NCBI RefSeq assembly: GCF_039523335.1
Contig: NZ_BAAAFC010000005.1
Coordinates: forward strand, 31,523 to 95,522
Direction: 5' to 3'
Source: Marinobacter szutsaonensis
Lineage (GTDB): Bacteria; Pseudomonadota; Gammaproteobacteria; Pseudomonadales; Oleiphilaceae
DNA: 64,000 nt
The notes under the pieces were generated by a model, which had not been told where the DNA came from, ran no database searches, and worked only from the letters and a program-made list of their open reading frames with translations. How positions within the stretch are numbered: position 1 is the stretch's first letter; each line of letters begins with the position of its first letter. The position numbers were made by a program, and so were the translations under genes. Of the stretch, positions 1 to 9,315 are shown in pieces.

Positions 1-1
1 G

Positions 2-1219
2 CTGGACCAGAAGCGTAACAACGTGGTTGTTTCCCGCCGCGCCGTTCTGGAAGCTGAAAACAGCGAGCAGCGTGAAGCTCTGCTTGAGACCCTGACCGAG
101 GGTATGGAAATCAAGGGTATCGTCAAGAACCTGACCGACTACGGCGCGTTCGTGGATCTGGGTGGCGTTGACGGCCTGCTGCACATCACCGATATGGCCT
201 GGAAGCGCATCAAGCATCCGAGCGAAATCGTGAACGTTGGCGATGAGATCAACGTCAAGGTTCTGAAGTTCGACCGTGAGCGCAATCGTGTTTCCCTGGG
301 TCTGAAGCAGCTGGGCGAAGATCCCTGGGTGGATATCAAGGGCCGTTACCCGGAAGGTTCCAAGGTTACTGCACGCGTAACCAACCTGACCGACTACGGC
401 TGCTTTGCCGAGCTGGAAGAGGGTGTTGAAGGTCTGGTACACGTGTCCGAAATGGACTGGACCAACAAGAACATTCATCCGTCCAAGGTTGTTCAGGTCG
501 GTGACGAAGTAGAAGTCATGATCCTGGATATCGACGAAGAACGTCGTCGTATCTCCCTGGGTATCAAGCAGTGTGTATCCAACCCGTGGGAAGACTTCTC
601 CAGCAAGTTCAACAAGGGCGACCGCATCTCCGGTAAGATCAAGTCCATCACTGACTTTGGTATCTTCATCGGTCTGGAAGGCGGCATCGACGGGCTGGTT
701 CACCTGTCCGACATCAGCTGGAACGAGACTGGCGAAGAAGCCGTTCGCGAGTACAAGAAGGGCGACGAAGTCGAGACCGTTATCCTGTCTGTTGATCCCG
801 AGCGTGAGCGTATCTCCCTGGGCATCAAGCAGCTGGAAAGCGATCCGTTCGCCGAGTTTGTTCAGCTGAACGACAAGGGCTCCATCGTCAAGGGCACTGT
901 ATCTTCTGTTGACGCCAAAGGAGCAACCGTTGCCCTGAACGACGAGGTTGAAGCGGTACTGAAGGCCTCCGAAATCAGCCGTGACCGTGTGGAAGACGCA
1001 CGCAACGCGCTGAAGGAAGGCGAAGAAGTCGAAGCGAAGATCATCAGCATCGACCGCAAGAACCGCGTCATCAACCTGTCCATCAAGTCCAAGGACGTTG
1101 AAGACGACAAGCAGGCGCTGGAAAGCGTCCGCAGCAAGGCCGCTGAATCTTCTGGTGCGACCACCATCGGTGATCTCATCAAGGAGCAGATGCAGCAGCA
1201 GAACGCCAACAAGGAATAA
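2..1219 (+). CDS. rpsA: 30S ribosomal protein S1 (5' end outside window)
   Basis: C-terminal roughly 405 residues of ribosomal protein S1, which binds mRNA on the 30S subunit and helps start translation on structured leaders. Four S1 (OB-fold) repeats are visible, with repeated DYGAF / DYGCF / DFGIF strands followed by GLVH-type and SLGIKQ-type motifs. They correspond to repeats 3-6 of the usual six. The last repeat is the most diverged, as is normal for S1. The reading frame is open from base 2, so the true start lies to the left of the window. A strong terminator follows directly and ihfB lies 130 bp on, the common gammaproteobacterial rpsA-ihfB order. Confidence 0.97.
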   Translation: MDQKRNNVVVSRRAVLEAENSEQREALLETLTEGMEIKGIVKNLTDYGAFVDLGGVDGLLHITDMAWKRIKHPSEIVNVGDEINVKVLKFDRERNRVSLGLKQLGEDPWVDIKGRYPEGSKVTARVTNLTDYGCFAELEEGVEGLVHVSEMDWTNKNIHPSKVVQVGDEVEVMILDIDEERRRISLGIKQCVSNPWEDFSSKFNKGDRISGKIKSITDFGIFIGLEGGIDGLVHLSDISWNETGEEAVREYKKGDEVETVILSVDPERERISLGIKQLESDPFAEFVQLNDKGSIVKGTVSSVDAKGATVALNDEVEAVLKASEISRDRVEDARNALKEGEEVEAKIISIDRKNRVINLSIKSKDVEDDKQALESVRSKAAESSGATTIGDLIKEQMQQQNANKE

Positions 1220-1239
1220 GTTTCCTTCTGGTGTGAAAA

Positions 1240-1268
1240 AAACGGGCTCTAAGAGCCCGTTTTTTTTG
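1240..1268 (+). terminator. Rho-independent terminator of rpsA
   Basis: A GC-rich hairpin with stem ACGGGCTC/GAGCCCGT starts 22 bp after the rpsA stop. It is preceded by a run of A and followed by a run of eight T, a textbook intrinsic terminator. It separates rpsA from ihfB, so ihfB probably has its own promoter in 1270-1340. Confidence 0.93.
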
Positions 1269-1349
1269 TGTTTTTTTCTGGTTTGACTAAACTAGGACAA
1301 GAAATCACGGTAACTGACTACCGAATAATAAAGAAGAGGGAAGCGCCTC

Positions 1350-1646
1350 ATGACGAAGTCCGAACTGGTCGAACTGATTGCTTCCAAGCAGACTCAGTTG
1401 TCTGTGAAGGATGTTGAACTTGCAGTGAAAACCATCATAGAGCACATGTCCCAGTCGCTCGCGGATGGTCAGAGAATCGAAATTCGGGGATTTGGCAGCT
1501 TTTCCCTCCATCACCGGGCGGCCCGGGTCGGGCGTAACCCCAAGACCGGTGAGGCTGTGAACTTGCCGGCAAAGTATGTGCCCCATTTCAAACCCGGGAA
1601 GGAACTCCGGGAACAGGTCAATGACAGCCTGAAAAAAGGTTTCTAG
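1350..1646 (+). CDS. ihfB: Integration host factor subunit beta
   Basis: Ninety-eight residues, the usual size of the IHF beta subunit, a DNA-bending nucleoid protein that works as a heterodimer with IHF alpha. The HU/IHF signature is clear: [23 protein letters not shown] at roughly residues 46-68 carries the arm that enters the minor groove, with the intercalating proline at residue 64. An RBS (AAGAGGGAAG) precedes the ATG. Its position after rpsA and before lapA-lapB is the conserved enterobacterial/pseudomonad arrangement. The alpha subunit gene is not in this window. Confidence 0.96.
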   Translation: MTKSELVELIASKQTQLSVKDVELAVKTIIEHMSQSLADGQRIEIRGFGSFSLHHRAARVGRNPKTGEAVNLPAKYVPHFKPGKELREQVNDSLKKGF

Positions 1647-1703
1647 GGTCTCGCAGAGAACATGAAGATTCGGGCCTGTTGAGCCCTACGGAGTGCTTAC
1701 GCT

Positions 1704-2006
1704 ATGGCAGGATTGCAGAAAATCCTCATTATTCTGTTGGTACTGGTCCTGATTTTATTGGCACTCGTATTCTCGCTGAATAACCAGATGGCGGTCTCCC
1801 TTAATTTCCTGCTGTTCGAGACCCAACCCCACGGCGTGGCTGTCTGGATTATCATGGCGTTTGTGATTGGTGCATTATTTGGTGTGCTGATGACCATGCT
1901 GGCGACCGTGCGGACATCGGTATCCCGGCGAACCCTCAAGAAACGACTCGATCGTGCCGAGCAGGCATTGGAGAAATCCAGGGCTGAGAACGACCGGACT
2001 CTTTAA
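1704..2006 (+). CDS. lapA: LapA family lipopolysaccharide assembly protein
   Basis: A 100-residue inner-membrane protein of the LapA/YciS (DUF1049) family. Two hydrophobic segments (about residues 6-25 and 44-67) flank a short periplasmic loop, followed by a charged cytoplasmic tail (about 75-98) likely to form a coiled coil. In Escherichia coli LapA works with LapB and FtsH to control LpxC turnover and hence lipopolysaccharide synthesis. The stop codon overlaps the lapB start by one base (TAATG), which indicates translational coupling. Confidence 0.88.
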   Translation: MAGLQKILIILLVLVLILLALVFSLNNQMAVSLNFLLFETQPHGVAVWIIMAFVIGALFGVLMTMLATVRTSVSRRTLKKRLDRAEQALEKSRAENDRTL

Positions 2007-3175
2007 TGGATATAGTGCTTCAGTGGCTGCTGCTGACCGCGGCAGTTGCGGCCGGCTGGATGGCTGGCCGGCTTGGCAGTAACAACCGCAGTTCAAAAAG
2101 CGCCATCTCTGACGAAGACTCAGTCCGCGATCGCCTCCAGTTCCTGTTTACCAATTACTCCGACCAGGCGGTCGAAAACTTCGTGCAGTCCCTCGCCGTC
2201 AACAAGGACACCGTCAGCCTGCACCTGTCCATCGGCAGTCACTTCCGGAACAAGGGCGAGACCGACCGCGCCATCCTCATTCACCAGAACCTCCTTGCCC
2301 GCCCCGAGTTGCCCGGCCGTTTTTCGCCACAGGTGACGATGGAGCTTGCCCTGGACTATCTCAATGCCGGCTTGTTGGACCGCGCCGAAGCGCTTCTGCA
2401 CCAGATCATGGGTGACCGGGAATACGGCCGCGATGCCGCGCTCCAGCTGATCGAGCTGTACCAGCAGGAACGCGAGTGGGGCAAGGCCGCCGACGTGGCC
2501 CGTACCCTCGCTAAGGGCGACTCCGATGTGGTGCTGTTCAAGGCCCTGGCCTATATCACCTGTGAGCTTTCCGAGAAGGCGCTGAAACACGACGATCGAT
2601 GGACAGCCCAGAAGTTGGCCAAGGAGGCCCTGGAATATGACCGCTCCTGCGTCCGCGCCACGCTGATCCTGATGAGTCTCCTGGTTCGACAAGGCAGCTT
2701 CCGGGAAGCCGGAAAGGAAAGTCTCAAGGTATTCGACCAGAACCCGGAGTTCGGGCCGGAAGCGATTGACCGCCTCATGAAGCTTGAACGAGAGCATGGC
2801 GACGTCGGCCGCCTGGTGAAAAAGCTTCGCAAACTCTACGAGAAATATCCCAGCACGAGTTTGCTTCTGGCTCTGGTAGAATCTGTCGAACGCTCTTCCG
2901 GGCGACCTGGAGCGATTGATCTGTTGCGCCAGGAGTTGGAAATCCGTCCCTCCGTGCGGGGACTGTTGAGACTGGTTGAAATGGCCGGTTACGAAAAGGG
3001 CATGACCACGGACGAAGGTCGCCTGGTCAGCCGGATCGGCCATCTGCTCCTGTCTAACCGCCCGGTTTATCGCTGCGTAAACTGCGGCTTCTCCGGCCAG
3101 CAGTTACACTGGCTCTGCCCGAGCTGCAAACAGTGGGAAACCATCCGCCCGATCCAGGGCGTGGAAGCTGAATAA
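2006..3175 (+). CDS. lapB: Lipopolysaccharide assembly protein LapB (TPR and rubredoxin-type metal site)
   Basis: A 389-residue protein of the LapB/YciM family: one N-terminal membrane anchor (about residues 1-20), a long array of TPR helices, and a C-terminal rubredoxin-like metal knuckle with two CxxC pairs at C357/C360 and C371/C374. In E. coli LapB is an adaptor that presents LpxC to FtsH and scaffolds lipopolysaccharide assembly proteins; it needs both the anchor and the metal site. All these parts are present here. It is coupled to lapA and sits 31 bp before pyrF, the same order as E. coli yciS-yciM-pyrF. Confidence 0.94.
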   Translation: MDIVLQWLLLTAAVAAGWMAGRLGSNNRSSKSAISDEDSVRDRLQFLFTNYSDQAVENFVQSLAVNKDTVSLHLSIGSHFRNKGETDRAILIHQNLLARPELPGRFSPQVTMELALDYLNAGLLDRAEALLHQIMGDREYGRDAALQLIELYQQEREWGKAADVARTLAKGDSDVVLFKALAYITCELSEKALKHDDRWTAQKLAKEALEYDRSCVRATLILMSLLVRQGSFREAGKESLKVFDQNPEFGPEAIDRLMKLEREHGDVGRLVKKLRKLYEKYPSTSLLLALVESVERSSGRPGAIDLLRQELEIRPSVRGLLRLVEMAGYEKGMTTDEGRLVSRIGHLLLSNRPVYRCVNCGFSGQQLHWLCPSCKQWETIRPIQGVEAE

Positions 3176-3206
3176 ACCCGTTACGATTTACCCCAGGAAC
3201 CGAACC

Positions 3207-3917
3207 GTGCAAAACCCCTCTGACCCCAAGATCATCGTCGCCCTCGACTTCCCCTCCCAGAACCCGGCGCTGGCCCTGGTCGACCAGCTGGACCCGGCCA
3301 AATGCCGCCTGAAAGTCGGCAAGGAGCTGTTCACCCGCTCTGGTCCGCAACTGGTACAGGCGTTGCAGGGCAGGGGCTTCGATGTGTTCCTGGACCTGAA
3401 ATTCCACGACATCCCGAACACCACCTCCGCCGCCGTTGCCGCTGCCGCCGATCTCGGCGTCTGGATGGTGAACGTCCACGCCTTCGGCGGTGAAAAGATG
3501 ATGGTCGCCTGCCGCGAACGCCTGGAATCCTTCGGCGCAGACAAGCCCCTGCTGATCGCCGTAACTGTCCTGACCAGCATGGGAGCCGACGATCTCGCCG
3601 GCATCGGCATCACCGACTCCCCGGAAGCCCAGGTCTCACGCCTGGCAACCCTGACCCGCAACTGCGGCCTTGACGGCGTCGTCTGCTCCGCGCAGGAAGC
3701 TCCAAAGCTCAAAGCCGAGCATGGCGCCGACTTTAAACTGATCACCCCGGGTATCCGGCCGCTGGCCGCCGACAAAGGCGACCAACAACGCATCATGACT
3801 CCCACGGATGCCCTCAAAGCCGGTTCCGACTACCTCGTGATTGGCCGTCCGATTACCCAGGCGCCTGATCCATTGGCTGCTCTGGAAGCTATCCATTCTG
3901 AGGTGGTTGGCCTCTAA
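3207..3917 (+). CDS. pyrF: Orotidine 5'-phosphate decarboxylase
   Basis: A 236-residue TIM-barrel enzyme that decarboxylates OMP to UMP, the last step of de novo pyrimidine synthesis. The catalytic motif [10 protein letters not shown] is intact, with D63, K65 and D68 as the charged network, and the phosphate-binding end (ITPGIRP and VIGRPIT) is present. Length is normal. It follows lapB by 31 bp with no terminator, so it is probably co-transcribed with lapAB. A second pyrimidine gene, pyrD, lies at 12.4 kb but is not linked to it. Confidence 0.96.
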   Translation: MQNPSDPKIIVALDFPSQNPALALVDQLDPAKCRLKVGKELFTRSGPQLVQALQGRGFDVFLDLKFHDIPNTTSAAVAAAADLGVWMVNVHAFGGEKMMVACRERLESFGADKPLLIAVTVLTSMGADDLAGIGITDSPEAQVSRLATLTRNCGLDGVVCSAQEAPKLKAEHGADFKLITPGIRPLAADKGDQQRIMTPTDALKAGSDYLVIGRPITQAPDPLAALEAIHSEVVGL

Positions 3918-3966
3918 CTTGTTTTCTGTCCCTTAATCCTGACCCAGCCTGCTGTCTTGGCGGGCT

Positions 3967-4074
3967 GGTGGTGTGGGGCCGCCCTCCCAAAAACCGCTAC
4001 GAGCACGTCCATGTGCGCTTGTTTCAGGCCATCCTTGGCCTTCAACATTTTTGGGAGGGCGGCCCCACACCACC
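3967..4074. repeat. Large palindromic element, copy 1 (27-bp arms, 54-nt core)
   Basis: Perfect 27-bp inverted arms (3967-3993 and 4048-4074) enclose a 54-nt core. The core can form two small hairpins: GCACG / TGTGC and GGCCA / TGGCC, each closing a TCCN loop. Copy 2 nearby carries nearly the same first half of the core in reverse orientation. The inner ten arm bases (CTCCCAAAAA) are shared with copy 2, but the outer arm bases differ completely while remaining complementary. The element lies downstream of pyrF, where it could also protect or terminate that transcript. Short open frames inside it are by-products of the repeat. Confidence 0.85.
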
Positions 4075-4183
4075 GGTCTAGGCATCCGGGGGTATCGCAA
4101 CTGATCTGAAAGAGAATTTTGGGGAGGGTTGATGGGAGATTCTCTCCGCGCTCTAGTGAAGGCGGATATCTCCTGAATTCAGA

Positions 4184-4290
4184 GGGGCGGTGGGTACCTG
4201 CTCCCAAAAATGTGCGGAGCCATGGATGGCGGAGCCAAGCGCACATGGACGTGCTCGTAGCGGTTTTTGGGAGCAGGTACCCATCGCACC
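4184..4290. repeat. Large palindromic element, copy 2 (27-bp arms, 53-nt core, inverted)
   Basis: Arms 4184-4210 and 4264-4290 are complementary over 27 bp with two mismatches; the inner 20 bp are perfect. Read on the minus strand, the 53-nt core matches copy 1 almost exactly over its first half (CGCTACGAGCACGTCCATGT...) and copy 3 near htpG over its second half (GCTCCGCCATCCATGGCTCC). It is inverted relative to copy 1, 110 bp away, so the two cores could also pair with each other. It lies between pyrF and the tRNA-Asn terminator; no gene is seen in 3918-4377. Confidence 0.85.
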
Positions 4291-4377
4291 TTGCACCAGA
4301 ACTGGAAAGCTAGGGCAGGACTAAAGCCCAAAACCCAAAACTTAATCAGAGCTTCTAGAGAAAAAACGAACAAACAC

Positions 4378-4413
4378 AAAAAAGCCCGCTAACTCAGAGA
4401 ATTAGCGGGCTTT
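4378..4413 (-). terminator. Terminator downstream of tRNA-Asn (copy 1)
   Basis: A 12-bp stem (4381-4392 / 4402-4413, AAAGCCCGCTAA and its complement) followed on the minus strand by a run of T. It lies 8 bp past the 3' end of the minus-strand tRNA gene and reads as its intrinsic terminator. Confidence 0.85.
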
Positions 4414-4421
4414 CGAAATAT

Positions 4422-4497
4422 TGGCTCCCCGAGCTGGGCTCGAACCAGCGACAAACGGATTAACAGTCCGTTGCTCTACCAACTGAGCTATCGGGGA
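4422..4497 (-). tRNA. tRNA-Asn (GTT)
   Basis: On the minus strand 76 nt fold as a cloverleaf. The acceptor pairs TCCCCGA with TCGGGGA, followed by a G discriminator and an encoded CCA. The D arm is GCTCAGTTGGTAGAGC, the anticodon stem CGGAC/GTCCG type with loop CTGTTAA gives anticodon GTT (Asn), and the T arm carries GGTTCGAGCC. An identical gene lies at 19092-19167. Confidence 0.97.
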
Positions 4498-4521
4498 ACG
4501 TCGTCATGTGACGAGGCGCGT

Positions 4522-4550
4522 ATATTAAGGTGGCTATACCGCCTCGTCAA
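4522..4550 (-). promoter_or_regulatory. Sigma-70 promoter of tRNA-Asn copy 1
   Basis: On the minus strand TTGACG and TAATAT stand 17 bp apart, a near-consensus housekeeping promoter ending about 25 bp before the tRNA. The GC-rich GCGCG just after the -10 resembles a stringent discriminator. The second tRNA-Asn copy has the same -35, spacing and -10. Confidence 0.85.
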
Positions 4551-4567
4551 CCCCTGACAAAAACTTT

Positions 4568-5752
4568 TTAGCCAAGCGCCTTCTGCAAACGCTCAACCGC
4601 CTTCTGCAGGTTCTCCATGCTCGTCGCGAAGCTCAGGCGCATGTGGCCCGGAGCGCCGAAGGCGGAGCCCGGAACGATGGCCACGCCGGCGTCGGTCAGC
4701 AGCTTCTCGGCGAACTCCACGTCTGTGCTGACGCTGTCATCGGCATCGATGGCGCCCTGGAAGCTCGGGAACACGTAGAAGGTGCCGTCGCCGTTCAGAC
4801 ACTCAACGCCCGGCAGCTTGTTCAGGGCATCTACCAGCCAGTCGTGACGTTCCTTGAACGCCTTGACCATCTCGCCCACGCACGCCTGATCACCGTCCAG
4901 GGCGGCGGTGGCGGCGGCCTGGGAGATGGAGCAGGGGTTGGAGGTGCTCTGGGACTGGATCTTCTTCATGGCGCCGATGATCTTGGCCGGGCCTGCGGCA
5001 TAGCCGATACGCCAGCCGGTCATGGAGTAGGCCTTGGACACACCGTTCAGTACGAAGGTGCGCTCGTAAAGCTCCGGACAGGCGTTCACGATGTTGCAGA
5101 ACGGCTTGCCGGTCCACAGGATCGGCTCGTACATGTCGTCCGTGGCGATCATGATATTCGGATGCTTCTTCAGCACCTCACCGATCGCCTTCAGCTCTTC
5201 CATGGAGTAGGCCATGCCACTCGGGTTGGACGGGCTGTTGATCACGAACAGGCGGGTACGCTCGGTGATGGCGTTTTCCAGCTGCTCAGGGGTGATCTTG
5301 AAGCGGGTGTCGGCGCTGGTCTCGATGATGACCGGCTTGCCTTCGGCGACCAGTACCATGTCCGGGTAGGAAACCCAGTAAGGTGCCGGGATGATGGCTT
5401 CATCACCTTCATTTAGTGTGGCAAGTGCCAGGTTGAAAAAGCTCTGTTTGCCACCACTGCTAACCAATATCTGGTTGGCTTCGTATTCCAGGCCGTTGTC
5501 CCGTTTGAACTTCGCAATAATCGCTTTCTTCAGGGCCGGCGTACCATCCACGGCAGTGTATTTGGTCTGGCCGTTGTTGATGGCTTCAATGGCTGCCTGT
5601 TTGATGTGCTCGGGGGTGTCGAAGTCCGGCTCGCCTGCACCCAGGCCGATGATGTCCTGGCCCGCTGCGCGGAGTTCGGCGGCCTTGTTGGTGACTGCGA
5701 GGGTGGGAGAGGGCTTGATAGCCTGTACTCGGCTGGAAAGTTGAAGGTCCAA
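4568..5752 (-). CDS. Pyridoxal phosphate-dependent aminotransferase (aspartate type, subgroup I-beta)
   Basis: A 394-residue fold-type I aminotransferase close to bacterial aspartate/prephenate aminotransferases of the AspB type. It would exchange amino groups between aspartate or another amino acid and 2-oxoglutarate. Visible PLP residues include the SPSNPSG motif (N176), the aspartate at D205/D206 and the Schiff-base lysine K240 in SKAYSMTGWRIGY, with the substrate arginine near the C-terminal MRLSF. The start is TTG, supported by an AAGGAG box 7 bp upstream. It is divergent from uvrB. Substrate specificity cannot be read from sequence alone. Confidence 0.9.
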   Translation of the reverse strand: MDLQLSSRVQAIKPSPTLAVTNKAAELRAAGQDIIGLGAGEPDFDTPEHIKQAAIEAINNGQTKYTAVDGTPALKKAIIAKFKRDNGLEYEANQILVSSGGKQSFFNLALATLNEGDEAIIPAPYWVSYPDMVLVAEGKPVIIETSADTRFKITPEQLENAITERTRLFVINSPSNPSGMAYSMEELKAIGEVLKKHPNIMIATDDMYEPILWTGKPFCNIVNACPELYERTFVLNGVSKAYSMTGWRIGYAAGPAKIIGAMKKIQSQSTSNPCSISQAAATAALDGDQACVGEMVKAFKERHDWLVDALNKLPGVECLNGDGTFYVFPSFQGAIDADDSVSTDVEFAEKLLTDAGVAIVPGSAFGAPGHMRLSFATSMENLQKAVERLQKALG

Positions 5753-5937
5753 ACTTGAGCTCCTTAAAGCTGCGTCCTATTGGGCTGCGATCGGCCGGGG
5801 GGGCCATTGCTGGCTGATTTTCGCCCAGCCGTCGATCGCACTGATGGTATCATGAAGCCAGCGTAACGCTAAATTTCTCGATGGTATAAGTCCGCCCGGG
5901 GCGGGCACCGCGCAAATCCGGAGGTTATCCGCCAGTT

Positions 5938-7998
5938 ATGGCAACACAAGAAACCAGTACCGCCCAGAACTCAGCGTTTCGAGTCGACTCTCCCTACCAG
6001 CCGGCCGGTGACCAGCCCAAGGCAATCGAGGGACTGGTGGATGGTATCCAGTCCGGCCTGGCGCACCAGACGCTGCTCGGGGTGACCGGTTCGGGGAAAA
6101 CCTTCACCGTCGCCAATGTGATCGAGCAGGTGCAGCGGCCCACCATCATCATGGCCCACAACAAGACCCTGGCGGCCCAGCTGTATGGCGAGTTCCGTGA
6201 GTTTTTCCCGGACAACGCGGTGGAGTACTTCGTCTCCTACTACGACTACTACCAGCCGGAAGCTTACGTGCCGTCCTCGGATACGTTTATCGAGAAAGAC
6301 GCCTCCATCAACGAGCACATCGAGCAGATGCGGCTGTCCGCCACCAAGGCGTTGCTGGAACGGCCGGATGCCATCATCGTGGCCACCGTGTCGTCCATCT
6401 ACGGTCTGGGTGACCCCCAGTCCTACCTGAAGATGATGCTGCACCTGGACCGGGGCGATCAGATTGACCAGCGCTTCATCCTGCGTCGGCTGGCCGAGCT
6501 GCAGTACACCCGCAATGACGTGGAATTCCACCGGGCCAATTACCGGGTCCGGGGCGATGTCATCGATGTGTTCCCGGCGGAATCGGAGAAGGAGGCCATC
6601 CGGATCGAGCTGTTCGATGATGAGGTGGAGAATCTCAGCTATTTCGATCCGCTCACCGGCGAGGTCTTGCGTCGGGTGCCCCGGGTGACCATCTACCCGA
6701 AATCCCACTACGTCACTCCGCGCCAGACGGTGCTGGATGCGGTAGAGCACATCAAGGTGGAGCTGGATGAACGCCTGCAGCAGCTGCGGGACAACAACCG
6801 GCTGGTGGAAGCCCAGCGCCTGGAAGAGCGCACCCGGTATGACATTGAGATGATGCTGGAGCTCGGTTATTGCAACGGCATCGAGAACTACTCCCGGTAC
6901 CTGTCCGGGCGCCGGCCGGGGGAGGCGCCGCCAACCCTGTTCGATTACCTGCCGCCCAACGCCTTGCTGGTGGTGGACGAATCCCACGTGACCATTCCCC
7001 AGATCGGTGCCATGTACAAGGGTGACCGGTCACGTAAGGAAACCCTGGTGGAGTATGGGTTCCGGCTGCCCTCGGCGCTGGATAACCGCCCGATGCGGTT
7101 CGAGGAATGGGAGCGTATTGCACCCCAGATGATTTTTGTCTCGGCGACGCCGGGTAACTATGAGGCCGAACACGCCGGCCAAGTGGTGGAGCAGGTGGTC
7201 CGTCCCACCGGCCTGCTGGATCCGGAAATCGAGGTTCGGCGGGCCTCCACCCAGGTGGATGACCTGCTGTCAGAAATCCACGCCCGGGTGAAGGTACAGG
7301 AGCGGGTTCTGGTGACCACGCTGACCAAGCGCATGGCAGAGGATCTGACTGACTTCCTGATGGAACACGACATCAAGGTCCGATACCTGCACTCGGATAT
7401 CGACACCGTGGAGCGGGTTGAGATCATCCGGGACCTGCGCCGGGGCGAGTTTGATGTGCTGGTGGGGATCAACCTGCTGCGGGAAGGTCTGGATATGCCG
7501 GAAGTCTCCCTGGTGGCGATTCTGGATGCCGACAAGGAAGGCTTTCTGCGCAGTGAACGGTCCCTGATCCAGACCATCGGCCGGGCTGCCCGTAACGTGC
7601 ACGGCAAGGCGATTCTCTACGGTGACAAGATCACCGGCTCCATGCAGCGGGCCATCGATGAGACCCAGCGGCGCAGGGAGAAACAGACCGCTTTCAACGA
7701 AGAGCATGGCATCACGCCGACCGGTCTGAACAAGAAGATCGCCGACATCATGGAGGGTGCGGCCGGTGGCGGCGGCCGTGGCCGTCGTAAGGCTGAGCGT
7801 CCGGGTCAGAAGGCGGCCGAGGAAGCCGAGCAGTATCGGGCGAAGGCCGGCAACCGGTCACCGGAGGAAGTGCTCAAGGAGGTGGCGCGTCTCGAGGACG
7901 AAATGTACAAGGCAGCCTCGGACCTGGATTTCGAGACCGCCGCGCGCCTGCGGGACGAGATTTCCGAACTCAAGGAGGCGGCCCTGCGGACCGGCTGA
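5938..7998 (+). CDS. uvrB: Excinuclease ABC subunit B
   Basis: A 686-residue UvrB, the helicase-like damage-verification subunit of nucleotide excision repair that is loaded by UvrA and recruits UvrC. Seen are the Walker A box GVTGSGKT (residues 48-55), the beta-hairpin region with [10 protein letters not shown], the DESH box at 347-350, helicase motifs IGRAARN, and the C-terminal UVR domain for UvrC contact (about 641-686). Length is normal. An AATCCGGAGGTTA RBS precedes the ATG. I looked for a LexA box in 5753-5937 and found none. Its stop abuts the convergent GNAT/C39 gene with no spacer. Confidence 0.98.
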   Translation: MATQETSTAQNSAFRVDSPYQPAGDQPKAIEGLVDGIQSGLAHQTLLGVTGSGKTFTVANVIEQVQRPTIIMAHNKTLAAQLYGEFREFFPDNAVEYFVSYYDYYQPEAYVPSSDTFIEKDASINEHIEQMRLSATKALLERPDAIIVATVSSIYGLGDPQSYLKMMLHLDRGDQIDQRFILRRLAELQYTRNDVEFHRANYRVRGDVIDVFPAESEKEAIRIELFDDEVENLSYFDPLTGEVLRRVPRVTIYPKSHYVTPRQTVLDAVEHIKVELDERLQQLRDNNRLVEAQRLEERTRYDIEMMLELGYCNGIENYSRYLSGRRPGEAPPTLFDYLPPNALLVVDESHVTIPQIGAMYKGDRSRKETLVEYGFRLPSALDNRPMRFEEWERIAPQMIFVSATPGNYEAEHAGQVVEQVVRPTGLLDPEIEVRRASTQVDDLLSEIHARVKVQERVLVTTLTKRMAEDLTDFLMEHDIKVRYLHSDIDTVERVEIIRDLRRGEFDVLVGINLLREGLDMPEVSLVAILDADKEGFLRSERSLIQTIGRAARNVHGKAILYGDKITGSMQRAIDETQRRREKQTAFNEEHGITPTGLNKKIADIMEGAAGGGGRGRRKAERPGQKAAEEAEQYRAKAGNRSPEEVLKEVARLEDEMYKAASDLDFETAARLRDEISELKEAALRTG

Positions 7999-9117
7999 TT
8001 AGCCGGTTCGTTTCGGCCCGACAATGACTGCGGCCTGCAGCGGCTGGTTGCGGCCGTAGCTGGACATTCGGGTGAAGACCCGTTTGTCCACCGGCAGGTA
8101 CTGTTTGTCGGCAACGGTTTCGCCCGCCTGCACATCGATTTCCGGATCGTGCAGGTAAACGAACTCCTCGTCGATGGCACAAACCGTGACCCAGTGTGGC
8201 ACCCGGCTGCGGTTCAGTTGCCAGGTGCTGATCAGGATGACCGGAATGCGTCCCTCGTGAAGGGCGCTCTCCATGCCCTCGAGGGTCAGCGGGTCATGGT
8301 GAAGCTGTATGCCGGTGGCGCCGATATCGTGCAAGAAACCCTCGTGTACCAGCTCCAGCACCCGTTTCTTGTCTTCATTGCGCACGGTGTCCTTGAACAG
8401 GGCGCCTTCCTGGCTGATCCAGGCGCTGGCTTCAAAGCCCCGGTTCCAGCTGGCGAGGGCCAGGCCGTGGGGGCCACAGCCGCCGTGGCCGGCGAGCATG
8501 AAAATGGTGGTGGCCTCGCGCCAGATTTTCAGCTCTTCGAGGGTGGTGAGCGGCTGCTGCTCATCCAGCGCGGCCATGGCCATGATCAGCGCGGCTGGCC
8601 CGCAGGTAAATTCCGTCGTCTGTGGGTAATAGGGGACCGGTGGAAATTCCCGGGTGGGCTCGTAATAGAGAATCCGCCGCTCGAACCGCAGGGCATCACC
8701 GTGATCTTCGTAATAATCGCGGTAGGTGCCGAACTGTCGGTAGCCCAGGCGTTTGTATAGATTGATGGCGCCAGGATTATCCTCGCGCACTTCCAGTCGC
8801 ATGATGATGCGGTCGGCCTCCGCTGCTTCCTTTTCGGCCTCCCGGATCAGCATTTCACCAACACCCCGGCCCCGGGTCTCGGGAGCGACCGCAATGGAGT
8901 AAATCCGCGCCAGGCGGGTGGCGGCATTCATCAGCACCAGGCAATAGCCGATCAGCTCGCCGTCTTGCTCGGCCACAATCAGACGGTCCCGGGGCATCTC
9001 CAGGAAGCGACGGAAACTCCGCCGGGAAAGCCGGTCGTCACTGAAACAGCGATGCTCCAGCTGTACCAGGTTGTCCAGGTCGGTACTGACGGCTTGGCGA
9101 AGTGTTACATCAGGCAT
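7999..9117 (-). CDS. GNAT acetyltransferase fused to C39-like cysteine peptidase
   Basis: A 372-residue two-domain protein. Residues 1-155 form a GNAT N-acetyltransferase, with the acetyl-CoA loop RGRGVGEML at 83-90 and RimI-like spacing. Residues 160-372 form a C39-like papain-fold peptidase with C172 in TTEFTCGPAAL, H308 in VPHWV and D324 in LHDPEID as the likely triad. The start MPDVTLRQ is chosen because similarity begins there; an open frame extends 40 codons upstream but looks non-coding. It is divergent from a RimK-type ligase 200 bp away, which suggests a joint role in modifying a peptide or protein terminus. The substrate is unknown. Confidence 0.85.
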   Translation of the reverse strand: MPDVTLRQAVSTDLDNLVQLEHRCFSDDRLSRRSFRRFLEMPRDRLIVAEQDGELIGYCLVLMNAATRLARIYSIAVAPETRGRGVGEMLIREAEKEAAEADRIIMRLEVREDNPGAINLYKRLGYRQFGTYRDYYEDHGDALRFERRILYYEPTREFPPVPYYPQTTEFTCGPAALIMAMAALDEQQPLTTLEELKIWREATTIFMLAGHGGCGPHGLALASWNRGFEASAWISQEGALFKDTVRNEDKKRVLELVHEGFLHDIGATGIQLHHDPLTLEGMESALHEGRIPVILISTWQLNRSRVPHWVTVCAIDEEFVYLHDPEIDVQAGETVADKQYLPVDKRVFTRMSSYGRNQPLQAAVIVGPKRTG

Positions 9118-9315
9118 GGTTTTGCTGGCCCTGGTCGGTGGGAAGGGCAGGCTCGCGGGCTTCCCTCTCGCGGCTATTATGGTAGAGAGTGGCTGGTACG
9201 CAAGCCCCGTCGACATGCGTAAAAGCACGCACGCCAAGGTGATTGTGCAACGTCGGGGCCGGGCGTATTGTTGCGCAAATCCAGGCGGCTGAACCTTCAG
9301 GGAGGAATGCCACAG

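Noticed and set aside
3914..4313. Open reading frames on both strands through palindromic elements 1 and 2
   Set aside because: They are created by the inverted repeats, lack supportive RBS and family similarity, and the similar peptides they encode follow from the shared element core.
5753..5937. SOS (LexA) box in front of uvrB
   Set aside because: No CTG-N10-CAG arrangement with an AT-rich centre was found in the uvrB upstream region.
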